Source: Synechococcus sp. RSCCF101
GTDB taxonomy: Bacteria; Cyanobacteriota; Cyanobacteriia; PCC-6307; Cyanobiaceae
Reading direction: 5' to 3'
Assembly: GCF_008807075.1 (NCBI RefSeq)
Contig: NZ_CP035632.1
Span: 1,364,001 to 1,428,000 of the forward strand
DNA length: 64,000 nucleotides
A program made the translations under genes and the position numbers. Numbering within the stretch: the first letter of the stretch is position 1; the number at the start of each line of letters is the position of its first letter. Shown here piece after piece: positions 29,387 through 37,828 of this stretch. Below the pieces are notes generated by a model, which searched no databases, was not told the DNA's origin, and worked only from the letters and a program-made list of their open reading frames with translations.

Positions 29387-30754
29387 TCAGACCAGAACAT
29401 CACGCACCACAGGTTGTCCGTCGGAGGAGCGGAGTGCTTTCAAGTCCTCGATCGTGCTGGCGGCGTAGGAGCGGTCGCGGTTGTCGAGACTGACGCTGCC
29501 GCCGCTTCGATGGGTCAGGGCCCGCAGAGAAGCGATGAGCTGGCGCAGGTGGCTGGGAACGGCGTCACTGTCTTCCGCGAGGGGCGTGTTGAGGCCATCG
29601 GGAAGGCGTGAGATCCAGGGCCAGAGCCGTGTCTGGAGCAGCAGGTCCACTGCGCGGGGCTCCAGATCGCTCTGCCCGAGGGTGAGATTCGACAACACAT
29701 CGCTGGCGATCAGCACGTTCGACGACGGGAGGACGAGAGGCGCCGGCTCTTCGGACTGGGACGGGCGGAAGCGCTTCCACTCGCCGTTGGCCTGCAGCGC
29801 GCTGATGGCCTGATGACGATTGAGGATCACCTCCGAGGCCTCGCGCACAGGCTTGGTGAAGCGACCGGCCAGAAGAACAAACAGGATGAACTGGGACGGC
29901 TCCACCGTGTTGAGGGCGATGCCGATCGCCGCCACCACAATCACCACCACCCGCTCCAGCTGGGCCAGCGAGGTGAGAAAGCGGGTGCGCTCAGCTTTGA
30001 GGGCTGACACCTTGCCCTGCACTAGGCCGACCTGATCCATCCAGAGCGAGAGGTCCCTGCTCGCGCGCTTGCTCAGGCCGAGCAGGGGCTTGAACCAGCA
30101 GATCCAGTCCACGGACTGAGCGCGAAGCTGCAGAGCCTTCAGCTGACGGGCAACGATCAGACGGTGCTGGCCGGATCGATCCCGGTTGCGGGCCGCCACA
30201 ACGGTGAGCACGGCGAACACGACACCCACCACGGCAATGGGTCCCTGAACGGCGAACATCAGGGGAAAGAACACCAGTGCAGCCGCCACGGACCCGCGGA
30301 AGCGATAGACGTCGCGACCGAGCAGCTCGGCGGCCGCCTCCATCTCCAGCAGGTCGGATTGGATCGTGGACATCCCTGCCCCGGCCATCGCTCCGCTGGC
30401 GGTGTAATCGACCAGAAGCGTCTCGAACACCTCAGCCTCCACCTGGCTGAGCCTGTTCAGAACGATCCGCAGCGTCACGGCCCCCACAACCATCAGGGTG
30501 ATGGCAGCGACACTGCCAAGCAGAAGCAGTTTCAGATTGCCGGTGTCAATGCCGGCACCGGGATTGACGATATCGCGCTCCAGGCGAATCGCAAACGCGA
30601 TGAACAACGCCGGTACGATTTCCGACAGGCTGTGCAGACAGAGCTGCAGCGTCGTTTGCCAATCCCTGGGCGAGGAGCGGCTGCTGTTCAGCCAGGCGAA
30701 GCACTGCCAGAAGCCCAAGGCTGATTGGCCATTCCTTTCGGGCACATTAGCCAT
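29387..30754 (-). CDS. ABC exporter-like subunit with vestigial nucleotide-binding domain
   Basis: About 455 residues: an exporter-type membrane domain, then a shrunken C-terminal remnant. Typical exporter phrases survive in eroded form: NLTLGQ, LWPWISRLPDGLNTPLAED (normally LPDGLDTPLGE.G), then SHLRQLIASLRAL where SGGQRQRIALARAL is expected, and GSVSLDN where Walker B LLLDE is expected. Walker A is absent. This is a pseudo-ABC subunit, presumably paired with the downstream ABC protein. I chose ATG 30754; a GTG six bases upstream is also possible. It is the first gene of the SD operon. Confidence 0.75.
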   Translation of the reverse strand: MANVPERNGQSALGFWQCFAWLNSSRSSPRDWQTTLQLCLHSLSEIVPALFIAFAIRLERDIVNPGAGIDTGNLKLLLLGSVAAITLMVVGAVTLRIVLNRLSQVEAEVFETLLVDYTASGAMAGAGMSTIQSDLLEMEAAAELLGRDVYRFRGSVAAALVFFPLMFAVQGPIAVVGVVFAVLTVVAARNRDRSGQHRLIVARQLKALQLRAQSVDWICWFKPLLGLSKRASRDLSLWMDQVGLVQGKVSALKAERTRFLTSLAQLERVVVIVVAAIGIALNTVEPSQFILFVLLAGRFTKPVREASEVILNRHQAISALQANGEWKRFRPSQSEEPAPLVLPSSNVLIASDVLSNLTLGQSDLEPRAVDLLLQTRLWPWISRLPDGLNTPLAEDSDAVPSHLRQLIASLRALTHRSGGSVSLDNRDRSYAASTIEDLKALRSSDGQPVVRDVLV

Positions 30755-30911
30755 GGCCACCCGGCGGGCAACCGCTCGGTTCCGCCTGTGGCACGCATGG
30801 GCGGAGCCAGTCGTGTTTTGTCAGCCCTGCCCGCCCGCCGGTCGCACTTCAGCCGCCCAGGGCCCGCCGAGAGGGGGCACGATCCAGTGGTCAACCGCGA
30901 GCGAGCCCGCC

Positions 30912-31235
30912 ATGTCCGACCGTCCTGCCGCACTGATGTCCGCTCGTCGGCACCCCGGCCGCCTGCCCGGCCTGGTGGCCGGCGCCCTGGTGGCCGCCTG
31001 CAGCGGAGCCATGGCCACACCGTTGCTGGTCGCTGCGGCACCGGGCAGCACGGGCCATCCCTGCAACGTGGAGGTCAACGAGAACCAGTCCGTGGATGCC
31101 GGCACCTGCACGGTGTACACCTATGAGTCGTATGTGGGCGCGGACGGGAAGACCTATCGCAGGGCCGGCCCCCGCAACACCCCGGCGGATTACGTGCCCA
31201 GGCATGCGCGCCTGACGTCTGAGGGCTCCGTCTGA
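30912..31235 (+). CDS. Small secreted protein of unknown function
   Basis: A 107-residue protein with a basic N-terminus and a hydrophobic segment (LVAGALVAACSGAMA) that reads as a signal peptide, followed by a small domain with two cysteines (HPCNVEV, AGTCTVYTY). ATG 30912 was chosen because it places the signal peptide at the N-terminus. It diverges from the SD operon. I do not recognise the family. Confidence 0.5.
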   Translation: MSDRPAALMSARRHPGRLPGLVAGALVAACSGAMATPLLVAAAPGSTGHPCNVEVNENQSVDAGTCTVYTYESYVGADGKTYRRAGPRNTPADYVPRHARLTSEGSV

Positions 31236-31336
31236 CGGCAGTGGCCCTTCAGGTTCACGGAGGCCTGCGCGCAGGGAAGACAGCTGGCCGGAGGGACACA
31301 GGGTTGGTTAAGTAAACCGGGAAGCCCCGATAGGGT

Positions 31337-31642
31337 GTGGCCTGTCAAGGCCTCGTGGCTGGCTTCAAAGTGCGGCTGGACTCGATCCGGCAGCCCCTGC
31401 GTGTGCATCTGGCCGCCATCTTTCTGCCGATGGTTGTGCTGGCAGGTGCCCTACCTGCCAACCTGCCTACCTGGCCTACCGGGAGGGCCCGGCTGATCCG
31501 CCTCAATACGTACCCTCTTTTCGAGCGCGCCGGTGATCGGATGGATGAAGAACTGGAGCGTGACTTCCGGCGGATCAACGAGACTCTGGACGCGCTGTCG
31601 GAAGGCCAGCGCTTGAAATTGAGGCCCAGCGCCTGGTTCTGA
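31337..31642 (+). pseudogene. Stranded 5' fragment of an HD-GYP sensor gene
   Basis: The 101-codon frame matches the beginning of the HD-GYP protein just downstream: RQPLRVHLAAIFLPM is shared exactly, and the match continues, diverged, to NETLDALS at about 31600. After that the frame runs antisense into the adjacent minus-strand fragment and stops. In a 60-nt sample (31381-31440) GC is 63%, against 50% for the matching stretch of the downstream gene (32041-32100). It is a leftover duplicate, not a functional sensor. Confidence 0.7.
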
Positions 31643-31845
31643 GCGTCTCTGTTCCACCGGGCAACAGCCTCGAGATCCGGGGAGCTGCGGCAGCCGCTCA
31701 GAATCCCCAGCACCGCCACCAGCAGCAGGAACCACTGTGTGGAACGCACCCCACGGCGGTAGCGGCCGTGGGGGATCGCCTTGAGAAAACTGATCAGGTC
31801 ATCCGGTTTGGCCTGATCAGTTGCGGTGGAATGGGCGTCAGGCAT
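31604..31845 (-). pseudogene. Truncated lipoprotein-like gene fragment
   Basis: A minus-strand frame opening at 31845 encodes a polar N-terminus, then FLLLVAVLGILSGC, which reads as a membrane helix or lipoprotein signal with a lipobox-like cysteine, then about 25 residues. At about 31603 it runs into antisense DNA of the HD-GYP fragment, although the frame stays open to 31345. The homologous part therefore seems cut off at the junction. The family was not recognised. Confidence 0.4.
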
Positions 31846-32011
31846 TGGGGGCGGTTAGGCCCGCCGACCAAACCCAATGCTGAGCGTGCATCGAACAGCG
31901 ACGAGGACGGACTTGAAGGAGGCCCTGCCCGGTGCCGTTGGCTCATTCAGCCGCGGCTGGCAGGGTTTGTCAGCAGCCTCGTAAGCTTTGGCTCACCGGA
32001 TTTCGCTCTAT

Positions 32012-34870
32012 ATGACCTCGATGATGGCTCGGGTCCGTACACTCAGGCAGCCACTTAGAGTTCACTTAGCAGCGATCTTTCTGCCAATGGTATTGCTGGC
32101 AGGCAGCATTCCCTCCTACATGGCCTACAAGGAGGGGGCACGCCTAATCCGTCGTAATGCAACAGGTCAATTTGAGAGAGCAGGAGAGCGTCTAGACGAG
32201 GAGCTCGAAGAGGATTTCAAACGAGTCAATGAAACGCTTGATGCGTTGTCGCGCTCGACTTCACGATATCCGTCTATCGGTGAACGGATGGATAGACTGG
32301 CATTCTACCAAGCCCTTCTTGCCGAGGACACGCTAATCCAGTCTCTGATACATGGCTATGAGGATGGCTCTTACCTTCTGATAACCAGAAATGGTCAAGG
32401 GCTTGATGCCATCACGCGAAGGCCCGTTCGACAAGGCGGCTTTCAGGCTATTCGTGCTACATATGATGCGGATCTCAATCTGGTGCAGTCGGCTCCTGAC
32501 CCGCGCTATCTGAGCTTTGTCCCCCAAGATCGCCCCTGGTATCAGGACTCGTTGGGCTCTGGACAAGCTGCAGTGACCAGTCAGTACATCAGCCACTCCA
32601 CGGGACTACCTGGCTACACATTCTCGAAGCGCGTTTCGGAGAGTGGACCAGTCGTTGGTATTGATATTCCCGTTTCAAGCCTTACCGATGCCCTTGCAGA
32701 CTCGCTAGGGCGTGGGGTCGGTGGCGCTCAGTCCGACATGGCGTTGGTAACTGATGAAGGCTTGGTCGTTGCCACAGCGGAGACCACCTCTCCCCCTGCT
32801 CTACCCGAGGCAGAGGTTCGCCTACCTCCCTTGAAGGAACACGAGAATCAATCTTTGCGGGCCGCTGGCCGTAGTGGCATCCTTGAGGATCCGCAAAATG
32901 ATGGCCGATATCAGTCGTTTCGTCACGACGGAATCAGCTATGCAGCTGGATTTATTCGGGTCGGAGTAGGACTTGGCCGCAACCTGTTTGTGGTTGGTGT
33001 TATTGAAGAGTGGCGACTCCTTTCAGAAGCCAGGGCTTTGGCGCTGCGGGTGCTGCTCTCCACGGGAGGGGTGCTGATTGTCGTATCAGGGCTGGTGATT
33101 GTCGTTTCACGGCGGATCACGCGGAAGCTGCGCGCGCTGGCTGAGTCCGCCGAAGCCCTGCGCGGCTTCGACTTCTCTGAAACCCCCGAGGTGCACTCCA
33201 GTGTGCTGGAAGTGGACCAGCTGGGCGACACGGTGACTCTGCTGAGAACAACGATTCAGAAATTCATCACCATCAACCACAGCCTGCATGTGTCTGTTGA
33301 TGTTGGCACGGTTGTGAGTGACATCGCCGAGGAGATTCGGACGGTGTCCCACGCCGAACGCTGCCGGATTCTCATCTTCAACGACACGACAGGGGCCTAT
33401 GAGCCGAGTGCCTCGGCCACTGCTGCGGCGGCGGAGCACGCTGAAGCGAGTGGTGCATCGCTCTCGCCCAGCGACGTGGAGCGGCTGCAGCGACAGGGAA
33501 CCCTGGTGGCTGGCGCCAGCTGCGGCCAGTCCGGCGGACCCGATGGAGGCGATGGGCCGTGGGTGATGGTGCCGCTGGCGGATCGTTCGGGGGAGCCGAT
33601 GGGCCTGCTGCTGCTGCGCTACGACCAGCTGCCGCAGGAGGCCACGCTCGGATTCGTGGTGGCGCTCTCCGCTACGGCGGCCCTGAGCCTGGAAACAGGA
33701 TGGCTGCTGCGCCAGCAGAAGGAGGTGTTCGAGGCGTTGATCCAGCTGATCGCCACGGCGATCGACACCAAGAGCCCCTACACAGCTCGCCATTGCGCCA
33801 AGGTCCCGGAGATCACCCTGGCCCTGGCGCGGCAGGCGAACGAGAGCGATGCCCCGCCGTTCCAGAGCTTTGCCCTTGGCCCGAAGGACTGGGAGGCGCT
33901 GTACCTGGCGGCGTGGCTGCACGACTGCGGCAAGGTCACAACACCGGAGTACGTGGTCGACAAGGCCACCAAACTGGAGACGATCCACAACCGCATCCAC
34001 GAGGTGCGCATGCGCTTCGAGCTGCTCAAGAGCCAGGCGGAGGTCGACTACTGGCGGGGTGTGGCTGGCGGCGAGTCGGTTGATGCGTTGCGCCAGACGC
34101 TCGCGGACCGGCTCAAGCAGCTCGATGACGACTTCGCCTTCGTCGCCACGTGCAACATCGGCGGCGAGGCGATGAGCGATGCGGATGCGGATCGCCTCAC
34201 CGCCATCGCGGCAACGCCCTGGGTTCGCACGCTGGATGACCGGCTTGGCATGTCGCGCGAGGAGCTGAGCCGCGTTGAAGGGATCGCCCCGGCACCGCTT
34301 CCCACCGTGGAGCCTCTGCTGGCGGACCGGCCCGAACATCGGATCGAACGCCCGAGCGATCCCACCCGCGATGCCCACCTGGCCGCCTTGGGGGTGACCC
34401 TGAAGGCGCCCCACTACCTCTACGACCGGGGGGAACTTCACAACCTCTCAATCCGCCGCGGCACCCTCACCGATGAGGAGCGCTACAAGATCAACGAGCA
34501 CATCATCGAGTCGATCCGGATGATCGACTCCCTGCCGCTGCCGAAGCATCTGAAATCGGCCCGCGACATCGCCGGCGGCCACCACGAGCGCCTCGATGGC
34601 AAGGGCTATCCCATGGGTCTCAGCGCCGAGGAGCTCAGCATCCCGGCCCGGATCATGGCGATCGCTGATGTGTTCGAGGCCCTCACCGCCAGCGACCGGC
34701 CCTACAAGCCCCCGAAGACGCTGGAGCAGGTTCTGGCGATCATGACCTCGATGGCGAAGGGCCATCATCTCGACCCCGATCTGCTGCAGCTCTTCGTGGA
34801 GTCGGGCCTGGCCGCCCGCTTTGCCAGCGAAGCAAACGCGGGGAGGACCGAGACCGCAGGCCCCGCCTGA
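32012..34870 (+). CDS. Membrane sensor with Cache-like, HAMP-like, GAF-like and HD-GYP domains
   Basis: Predicted cyclic-di-GMP phosphodiesterase. Order (residues counted from ATG 32012): membrane helix near 15-35, a large Cache-like extracytoplasmic domain (about 40-330), a second helix, a HAMP-like linker (RRITRKLRALAESAEALRG), a GAF-like region, then HD-GYP with HDCGK at about 637-641 and HHERLDGKGYP from about 857. The gap between the HD and GYP blocks is longer than usual, pointing to an insertion. An upstream in-frame TTG at 31988 is possible; ATG 32012 fits better. The Cache half is near 50% GC in a 60-nt sample, the catalytic half near 70% (33601-33660), with a visible change near 33030-33060. 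Confidence 0.9.
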   Translation: MTSMMARVRTLRQPLRVHLAAIFLPMVLLAGSIPSYMAYKEGARLIRRNATGQFERAGERLDEELEEDFKRVNETLDALSRSTSRYPSIGERMDRLAFYQALLAEDTLIQSLIHGYEDGSYLLITRNGQGLDAITRRPVRQGGFQAIRATYDADLNLVQSAPDPRYLSFVPQDRPWYQDSLGSGQAAVTSQYISHSTGLPGYTFSKRVSESGPVVGIDIPVSSLTDALADSLGRGVGGAQSDMALVTDEGLVVATAETTSPPALPEAEVRLPPLKEHENQSLRAAGRSGILEDPQNDGRYQSFRHDGISYAAGFIRVGVGLGRNLFVVGVIEEWRLLSEARALALRVLLSTGGVLIVVSGLVIVVSRRITRKLRALAESAEALRGFDFSETPEVHSSVLEVDQLGDTVTLLRTTIQKFITINHSLHVSVDVGTVVSDIAEEIRTVSHAERCRILIFNDTTGAYEPSASATAAAAEHAEASGASLSPSDVERLQRQGTLVAGASCGQSGGPDGGDGPWVMVPLADRSGEPMGLLLLRYDQLPQEATLGFVVALSATAALSLETGWLLRQQKEVFEALIQLIATAIDTKSPYTARHCAKVPEITLALARQANESDAPPFQSFALGPKDWEALYLAAWLHDCGKVTTPEYVVDKATKLETIHNRIHEVRMRFELLKSQAEVDYWRGVAGGESVDALRQTLADRLKQLDDDFAFVATCNIGGEAMSDADADRLTAIAATPWVRTLDDRLGMSREELSRVEGIAPAPLPTVEPLLADRPEHRIERPSDPTRDAHLAALGVTLKAPHYLYDRGELHNLSIRRGTLTDEERYKINEHIIESIRMIDSLPLPKHLKSARDIAGGHHERLDGKGYPMGLSAEELSIPARIMAIADVFEALTASDRPYKPPKTLEQVLAIMTSMAKGHHLDPDLLQLFVESGLAARFASEANAGRTETAGPA

Positions 34871-34962
34871 GATCCCGGATCTGCCCTCGCTAGCCACACA
34901 CGGCCCGCATGGCGTACTGTGCACATAGTTCGCAGTCCTCTCCTGGGCTGCGCACTGCCCAC

Positions 34963-34979
34963 ACACCTCCCCGAGGTGT
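34963..34979. terminator. Short GC-rich hairpin after the HD-GYP gene
   Basis: ACACCTC (34963-34969) and GAGGTGT (34973-34979) form a perfect 7-bp stem with a 3-nt loop, about 90 bp after the HD-GYP stop codon. No T-run follows. It could end HD-GYP transcription or belong to the boundary of the integrated element that begins here. Confidence 0.4.
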
Positions 34980-35045
34980 TGGGTGGGGCCCGGCGGTGCT
35001 GACAACACCCCGAGCCCATGACCAGCTCCGACATCACCAGAGCCG

Positions 35046-35195
35046 ATGAACTCATCATTTCAGGCCCCGCAAGGGCCTCGCTTCAGCGTGCTTGCCCTGG
35101 CCTGGCGCCTCCAGTCCAGCGGCCAGGAGATCCCGCCCCAGATCCGGCGCAGGGCCGACCGTGAGGCTGCTCACCTCCTCGGGGGGCAGGGCTGA
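35046..35195 (+). CDS. Small protein coupled to the integrase
   Basis: A 49-codon frame whose TGA overlaps the integrase ATG by one base (TGATG), which suggests translational coupling. The product is basic (IRRRADREAAHLL near the C-terminus) with a hydrophobic-helical middle (VLALAWRLQSSG). Size and position would fit a recombination accessory factor, but there is no recognisable motif. Confidence 0.45.
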   Translation: MNSSFQAPQGPRFSVLALAWRLQSSGQEIPPQIRRRADREAAHLLGGQG

Positions 35196-36445
35196 TGGGA
35201 TCCACACCTACCGGCCGACGCCGGACCGCCCCCGAGTGGGAGAGAAGCCTCCGTCGCATGGTCCGCGCCGAGGTTGGCGATTGCTGGGGTGTCGCCCAGT
35301 GCCGGGGCCGCTGCCGCGTGACGCTCACCTGGCAGGACGGCTCCCGCTCCACCGTGATGGCCCCCATCGCCTGGAGCCCGGCCAACGCCTCCACCATCGT
35401 TCGCATGATCGGCCAGCTCCACTCCGGCATCCACCAGGGCCTGGACCTGAAGGACGCCCTGGCCCGGGCTGATCTGCCCGCCTCCGGATCCAACGGCCCC
35501 GTTCGCCCCGATGGCGTCGCCTGGGCCGAGCTGGTGGATGGCTTCCACGCTCACAAGGTCGGCACCGGCCAGGTGGCCGAGCGGACCTGGACCGGCATCT
35601 ACAGACCCGCCCTGGCGTTGCTCTGCCAGGCCGCTGCAGGCCGGCCGAGGGCCACCACGGGGAAGGCCCTGCTGCAGCGTGTCGCCCGGCTCCACGGTGG
35701 GGCTCCTGGATCCCGGGGCCGGCAGCAGATTCTCCGGACAGCCGCCGGCCTGCTGCGCTGGGCTGTGGCCGAGGAGGGCATCCCCGCGGTCTGGCAGCCG
35801 CCGGCTTCCCTGACCGAGATCATTGGCCAGCGGCAGGAGCCCCCGGCTCTGACCGTGCCCATGGCGGACGGCGATCTGGTCTCGCTGGTGCGTGGGATGA
35901 ACGACCCCAAGCTGCGTCTGTGGCTGGGCCTGCAGGGTTGCTTCGGCCTCCGGCCCTGGGAGGTGTACTGCTCCCGCCCCACCGCTGACGGCCGGCTGGA
36001 GGTGCTGAAGGGCAAGCGGAACAGCCGCGGCTACACCCCCACCCGGATCGTCACCGGCCTGGATCCCTACGGCGCCGAGGGCATGAGCGACGATCTCCTG
36101 GCCCAGCTCCGGGAGCGGGGAACCGAGGGGTTGCCCAGGGTCACTGACCCGAACCACCCGAGCCAGACCACCCGGCATCAGCTCGATCGTGAGCCGTTGT
36201 GGTGCGCCATCCGGGAGCGATACGCGGCGGAAGGTAATGCGCTGAAGCCATACGCGGCCAGACATTCATTCGCCCTGAGGGCGCACCAGATGTATGAGCT
36301 GAGCCCGCGTGTTGCAGCATCGCTGATGGGCCACAGCCCGCAGACGCACCTGGCGGTGTATGGCCGCTGGACCGATGACGCCACCGTGGCCGATGCGATC
36401 GCCAGGGCCCGAGTGAGGCTCGCCGCGGAAGCATCCGCCGACTGA
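35195..36445 (+). CDS. Tyrosine recombinase (integrase)
   Basis: A 416-residue site-specific recombinase, presumably integrating and excising the surrounding element. The C-terminal catalytic domain shows the first arginine in FGLRPWE, the HxxR box as ARHSFALR, the second histidine in LMGHS and the nucleophile tyrosine in VYGRW. A core-binding-like domain precedes it. The small upstream ORF is coupled to it. No tRNA or obvious direct repeat marking an attachment site was found nearby. Confidence 0.9.
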   Translation: MGSTPTGRRRTAPEWERSLRRMVRAEVGDCWGVAQCRGRCRVTLTWQDGSRSTVMAPIAWSPANASTIVRMIGQLHSGIHQGLDLKDALARADLPASGSNGPVRPDGVAWAELVDGFHAHKVGTGQVAERTWTGIYRPALALLCQAAAGRPRATTGKALLQRVARLHGGAPGSRGRQQILRTAAGLLRWAVAEEGIPAVWQPPASLTEIIGQRQEPPALTVPMADGDLVSLVRGMNDPKLRLWLGLQGCFGLRPWEVYCSRPTADGRLEVLKGKRNSRGYTPTRIVTGLDPYGAEGMSDDLLAQLRERGTEGLPRVTDPNHPSQTTRHQLDREPLWCAIRERYAAEGNALKPYAARHSFALRAHQMYELSPRVAASLMGHSPQTHLAVYGRWTDDATVADAIARARVRLAAEASAD

Positions 36446-36497
36446 TTCACACCCTCTTGTCGCCAGGATGTAGCCCACCGCGCCGGATTACGTGTAG

Positions 36498-36509
36498 GGT
36501 GAGCTCACC
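36498..36509. promoter_or_regulatory. Perfect 12-bp palindrome, possible operator
   Basis: GGTGAGCTCACC is perfectly self-complementary. It lies in the 222-bp gap between the integrase stop and the next gene (ATG 36668), where the promoter of the replication-gene run is expected. Binding by the element's own HTH protein is a guess. Confidence 0.4.
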
Positions 36510-36667
36510 ACAAATGGATGCCGCCACTCCTGGCGGATCGGGATCGTTGCCCCCGCCCGGCTCTTCGGAGATCAAGGGGCCAATGCTCACCCTTCGGGGT
36601 TCTCATTGTTCATCCTCGCTGTGGACGCCTTCACTGGCGACAGGAGACCAACTTCACATTCCCCCTC

Positions 36668-37075
36668 ATGGACCTGTTGCACAGGCGGGGTGTGCTGTTG
36701 GCCATCCACGACAGCGATGACCAGCGGGCACTCGGCCAACTTCTCTCCGATGCCATCAAGTCTCCCGAGTTCGCGGAGGAACTGAGGCTCAAGATTGCCC
36801 GGGAAGAGCGCGAGCGGCACCTCCGGGACTTGCGCAATGTTTCGCCGGGGCGCGTCAGCGTCCGGCATGAGCCCGACTCCGAGGAGCACCGGCGGGCGTG
36901 GGACCGGCGCAGGACCCAGCGCTACCTATCCGATGCCATCTGGGCGCACATGTGCCGCGCGGCCGGCAACACGGAGACCCTGGCGCGCCACAACCTGCGG
37001 ATGCGGGAGATCGTGGAGCGCGCCAACGCACGGGAGGCCGCGGAGGCCAAGACCCTCACACCGGCGGGGGTCTGA
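36668..37075 (+). CDS. Charged helical protein of the integrated element
   Basis: 135 residues from ATG 36668; the frame extends upstream without a better start. The product is rich in Arg and Glu with long amphipathic helices (FAEELRLKIAREERERHLRD and HNLRMREIVERANAREAAEA). No family was recognised. It begins a series of closely packed plus-strand genes that ends with the terminase-like genes, so a role in DNA handling or regulation of the element is plausible but unproven. Confidence 0.55.
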   Translation: MDLLHRRGVLLAIHDSDDQRALGQLLSDAIKSPEFAEELRLKIAREERERHLRDLRNVSPGRVSVRHEPDSEEHRRAWDRRRTQRYLSDAIWAHMCRAAGNTETLARHNLRMREIVERANAREAAEAKTLTPAGV

Positions 37076-37078
37076 GCG

Positions 37079-37321
37079 ATGCGTACCAAACCACCGACGG
37101 TGGAGCCCCGCTGGCTCCCGTCTCGTGAGGCATCCCAGGCGCTGGGCATCAGCCGGAGCACGCTGAGGGCCATGGCCCTCGCCGGGTTCCTGGAAGAGGG
37201 CCGTCACTTCCGCAGGGGTTGGCGCCCCTCGGCTTCCTGGAGCTGGGAAGTGAACGGCGTTCACCGCGCGATCCTCGCCCGGAACGCGCCGCATCTTGCG
37301 ATGCAAGGGGTGGCCGAATGA
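37079..37321 (+). CDS. Excisionase/MerR-like small DNA-binding protein
   Basis: 80 residues with a helix-turn-helix-like core WLPSREASQALGISRSTLRA followed by a GFLEEGRHFRRGWRP wing, typical of excisionase-like winged helices. It starts three bases after the previous stop and overlaps the next gene by four bases (ATGA). Together with the integrase upstream, an excision or regulatory role is the best guess. Confidence 0.65.
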   Translation: MRTKPPTVEPRWLPSREASQALGISRSTLRAMALAGFLEEGRHFRRGWRPSASWSWEVNGVHRAILARNAPHLAMQGVAE

Positions 37322-37650
37322 CCAACAACATCGTGTCTCTCACGGCCACCGTCCTCGCCGGCATCGCCGGCCTGGGCGAGGCCCTGGCCCGTCTCCTGGA
37401 TGCACTGCTGCTGCCGCCGGTCCCTGCCCTGCCTGGGCCTCGGCTCCTGCTGGCGCCCGCACCGGATCCGATGCCGGTGGTGGTGACTCCGGAGGAGCTC
37501 GATCCGGCCGTGAGCCTGCTTCGGGTGGCCGAGCTGCGGAAGCTCGCCAGCTCCCGGGGTCTCACCCGGGTCGGAGGACGGCCGGTCAGTTACTGCCGCC
37601 GAGCCCAGCTGCTGGCGGCGCTGTCCCATTGCGGCGGGGGTGGTGACTGA
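37318..37650 (+). CDS. Small protein with SAP-like C-terminal motif
   Basis: 110 residues from ATG 37318, which overlaps the preceding stop. The N-terminus is hydrophobic (LTATVLAGIAGLGEALARLL). The C-terminus, VAELRKLASSRGLTRVGG followed by a basic helix and LLAAL, resembles a SAP-type DNA-binding motif. It lies in the tightly packed run of element genes. The function is unknown. Confidence 0.5.
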   Translation: MTNNIVSLTATVLAGIAGLGEALARLLDALLLPPVPALPGPRLLLAPAPDPMPVVVTPEELDPAVSLLRVAELRKLASSRGLTRVGGRPVSYCRRAQLLAALSHCGGGGD

Positions 37651-37813
37651 GTCCTTCGCTCGGATCACACAATCCCATCGGAGGACAACTCACCGACCGC
37701 GGCCAATCCGCACCCCACAGCAGCCCCGCTGTGAGGTGTGCGGTGAGGACGCCTGCGCCTACCTGCCGACAGGGGAGGGGTGCTGCTGGCGGCATGCGCC
37801 GGAGTCGGACTGA
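37643..37813 (+). CDS. Candidate 56-residue cysteine-rich zinc-ribbon-like protein
   Basis: A GTG-initiated frame overlapping the previous gene by 8 nt. The C-terminal part reads CEVCGEDACAYLPTGEGCC followed by WRH, giving C-x2-C, further Cys and His ligands and a basic N-terminus; this suggests a small zinc-binding DNA-associated protein. There is no independent support beyond the motif, the overlap and its place in the run, so it is tentative. Confidence 0.4.
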   Translation: MTESFARITQSHRRTTHRPRPIRTPQQPRCEVCGEDACAYLPTGEGCCWRHAPESD

Positions 37814-37828
37814 GTCCAGACACACGAA

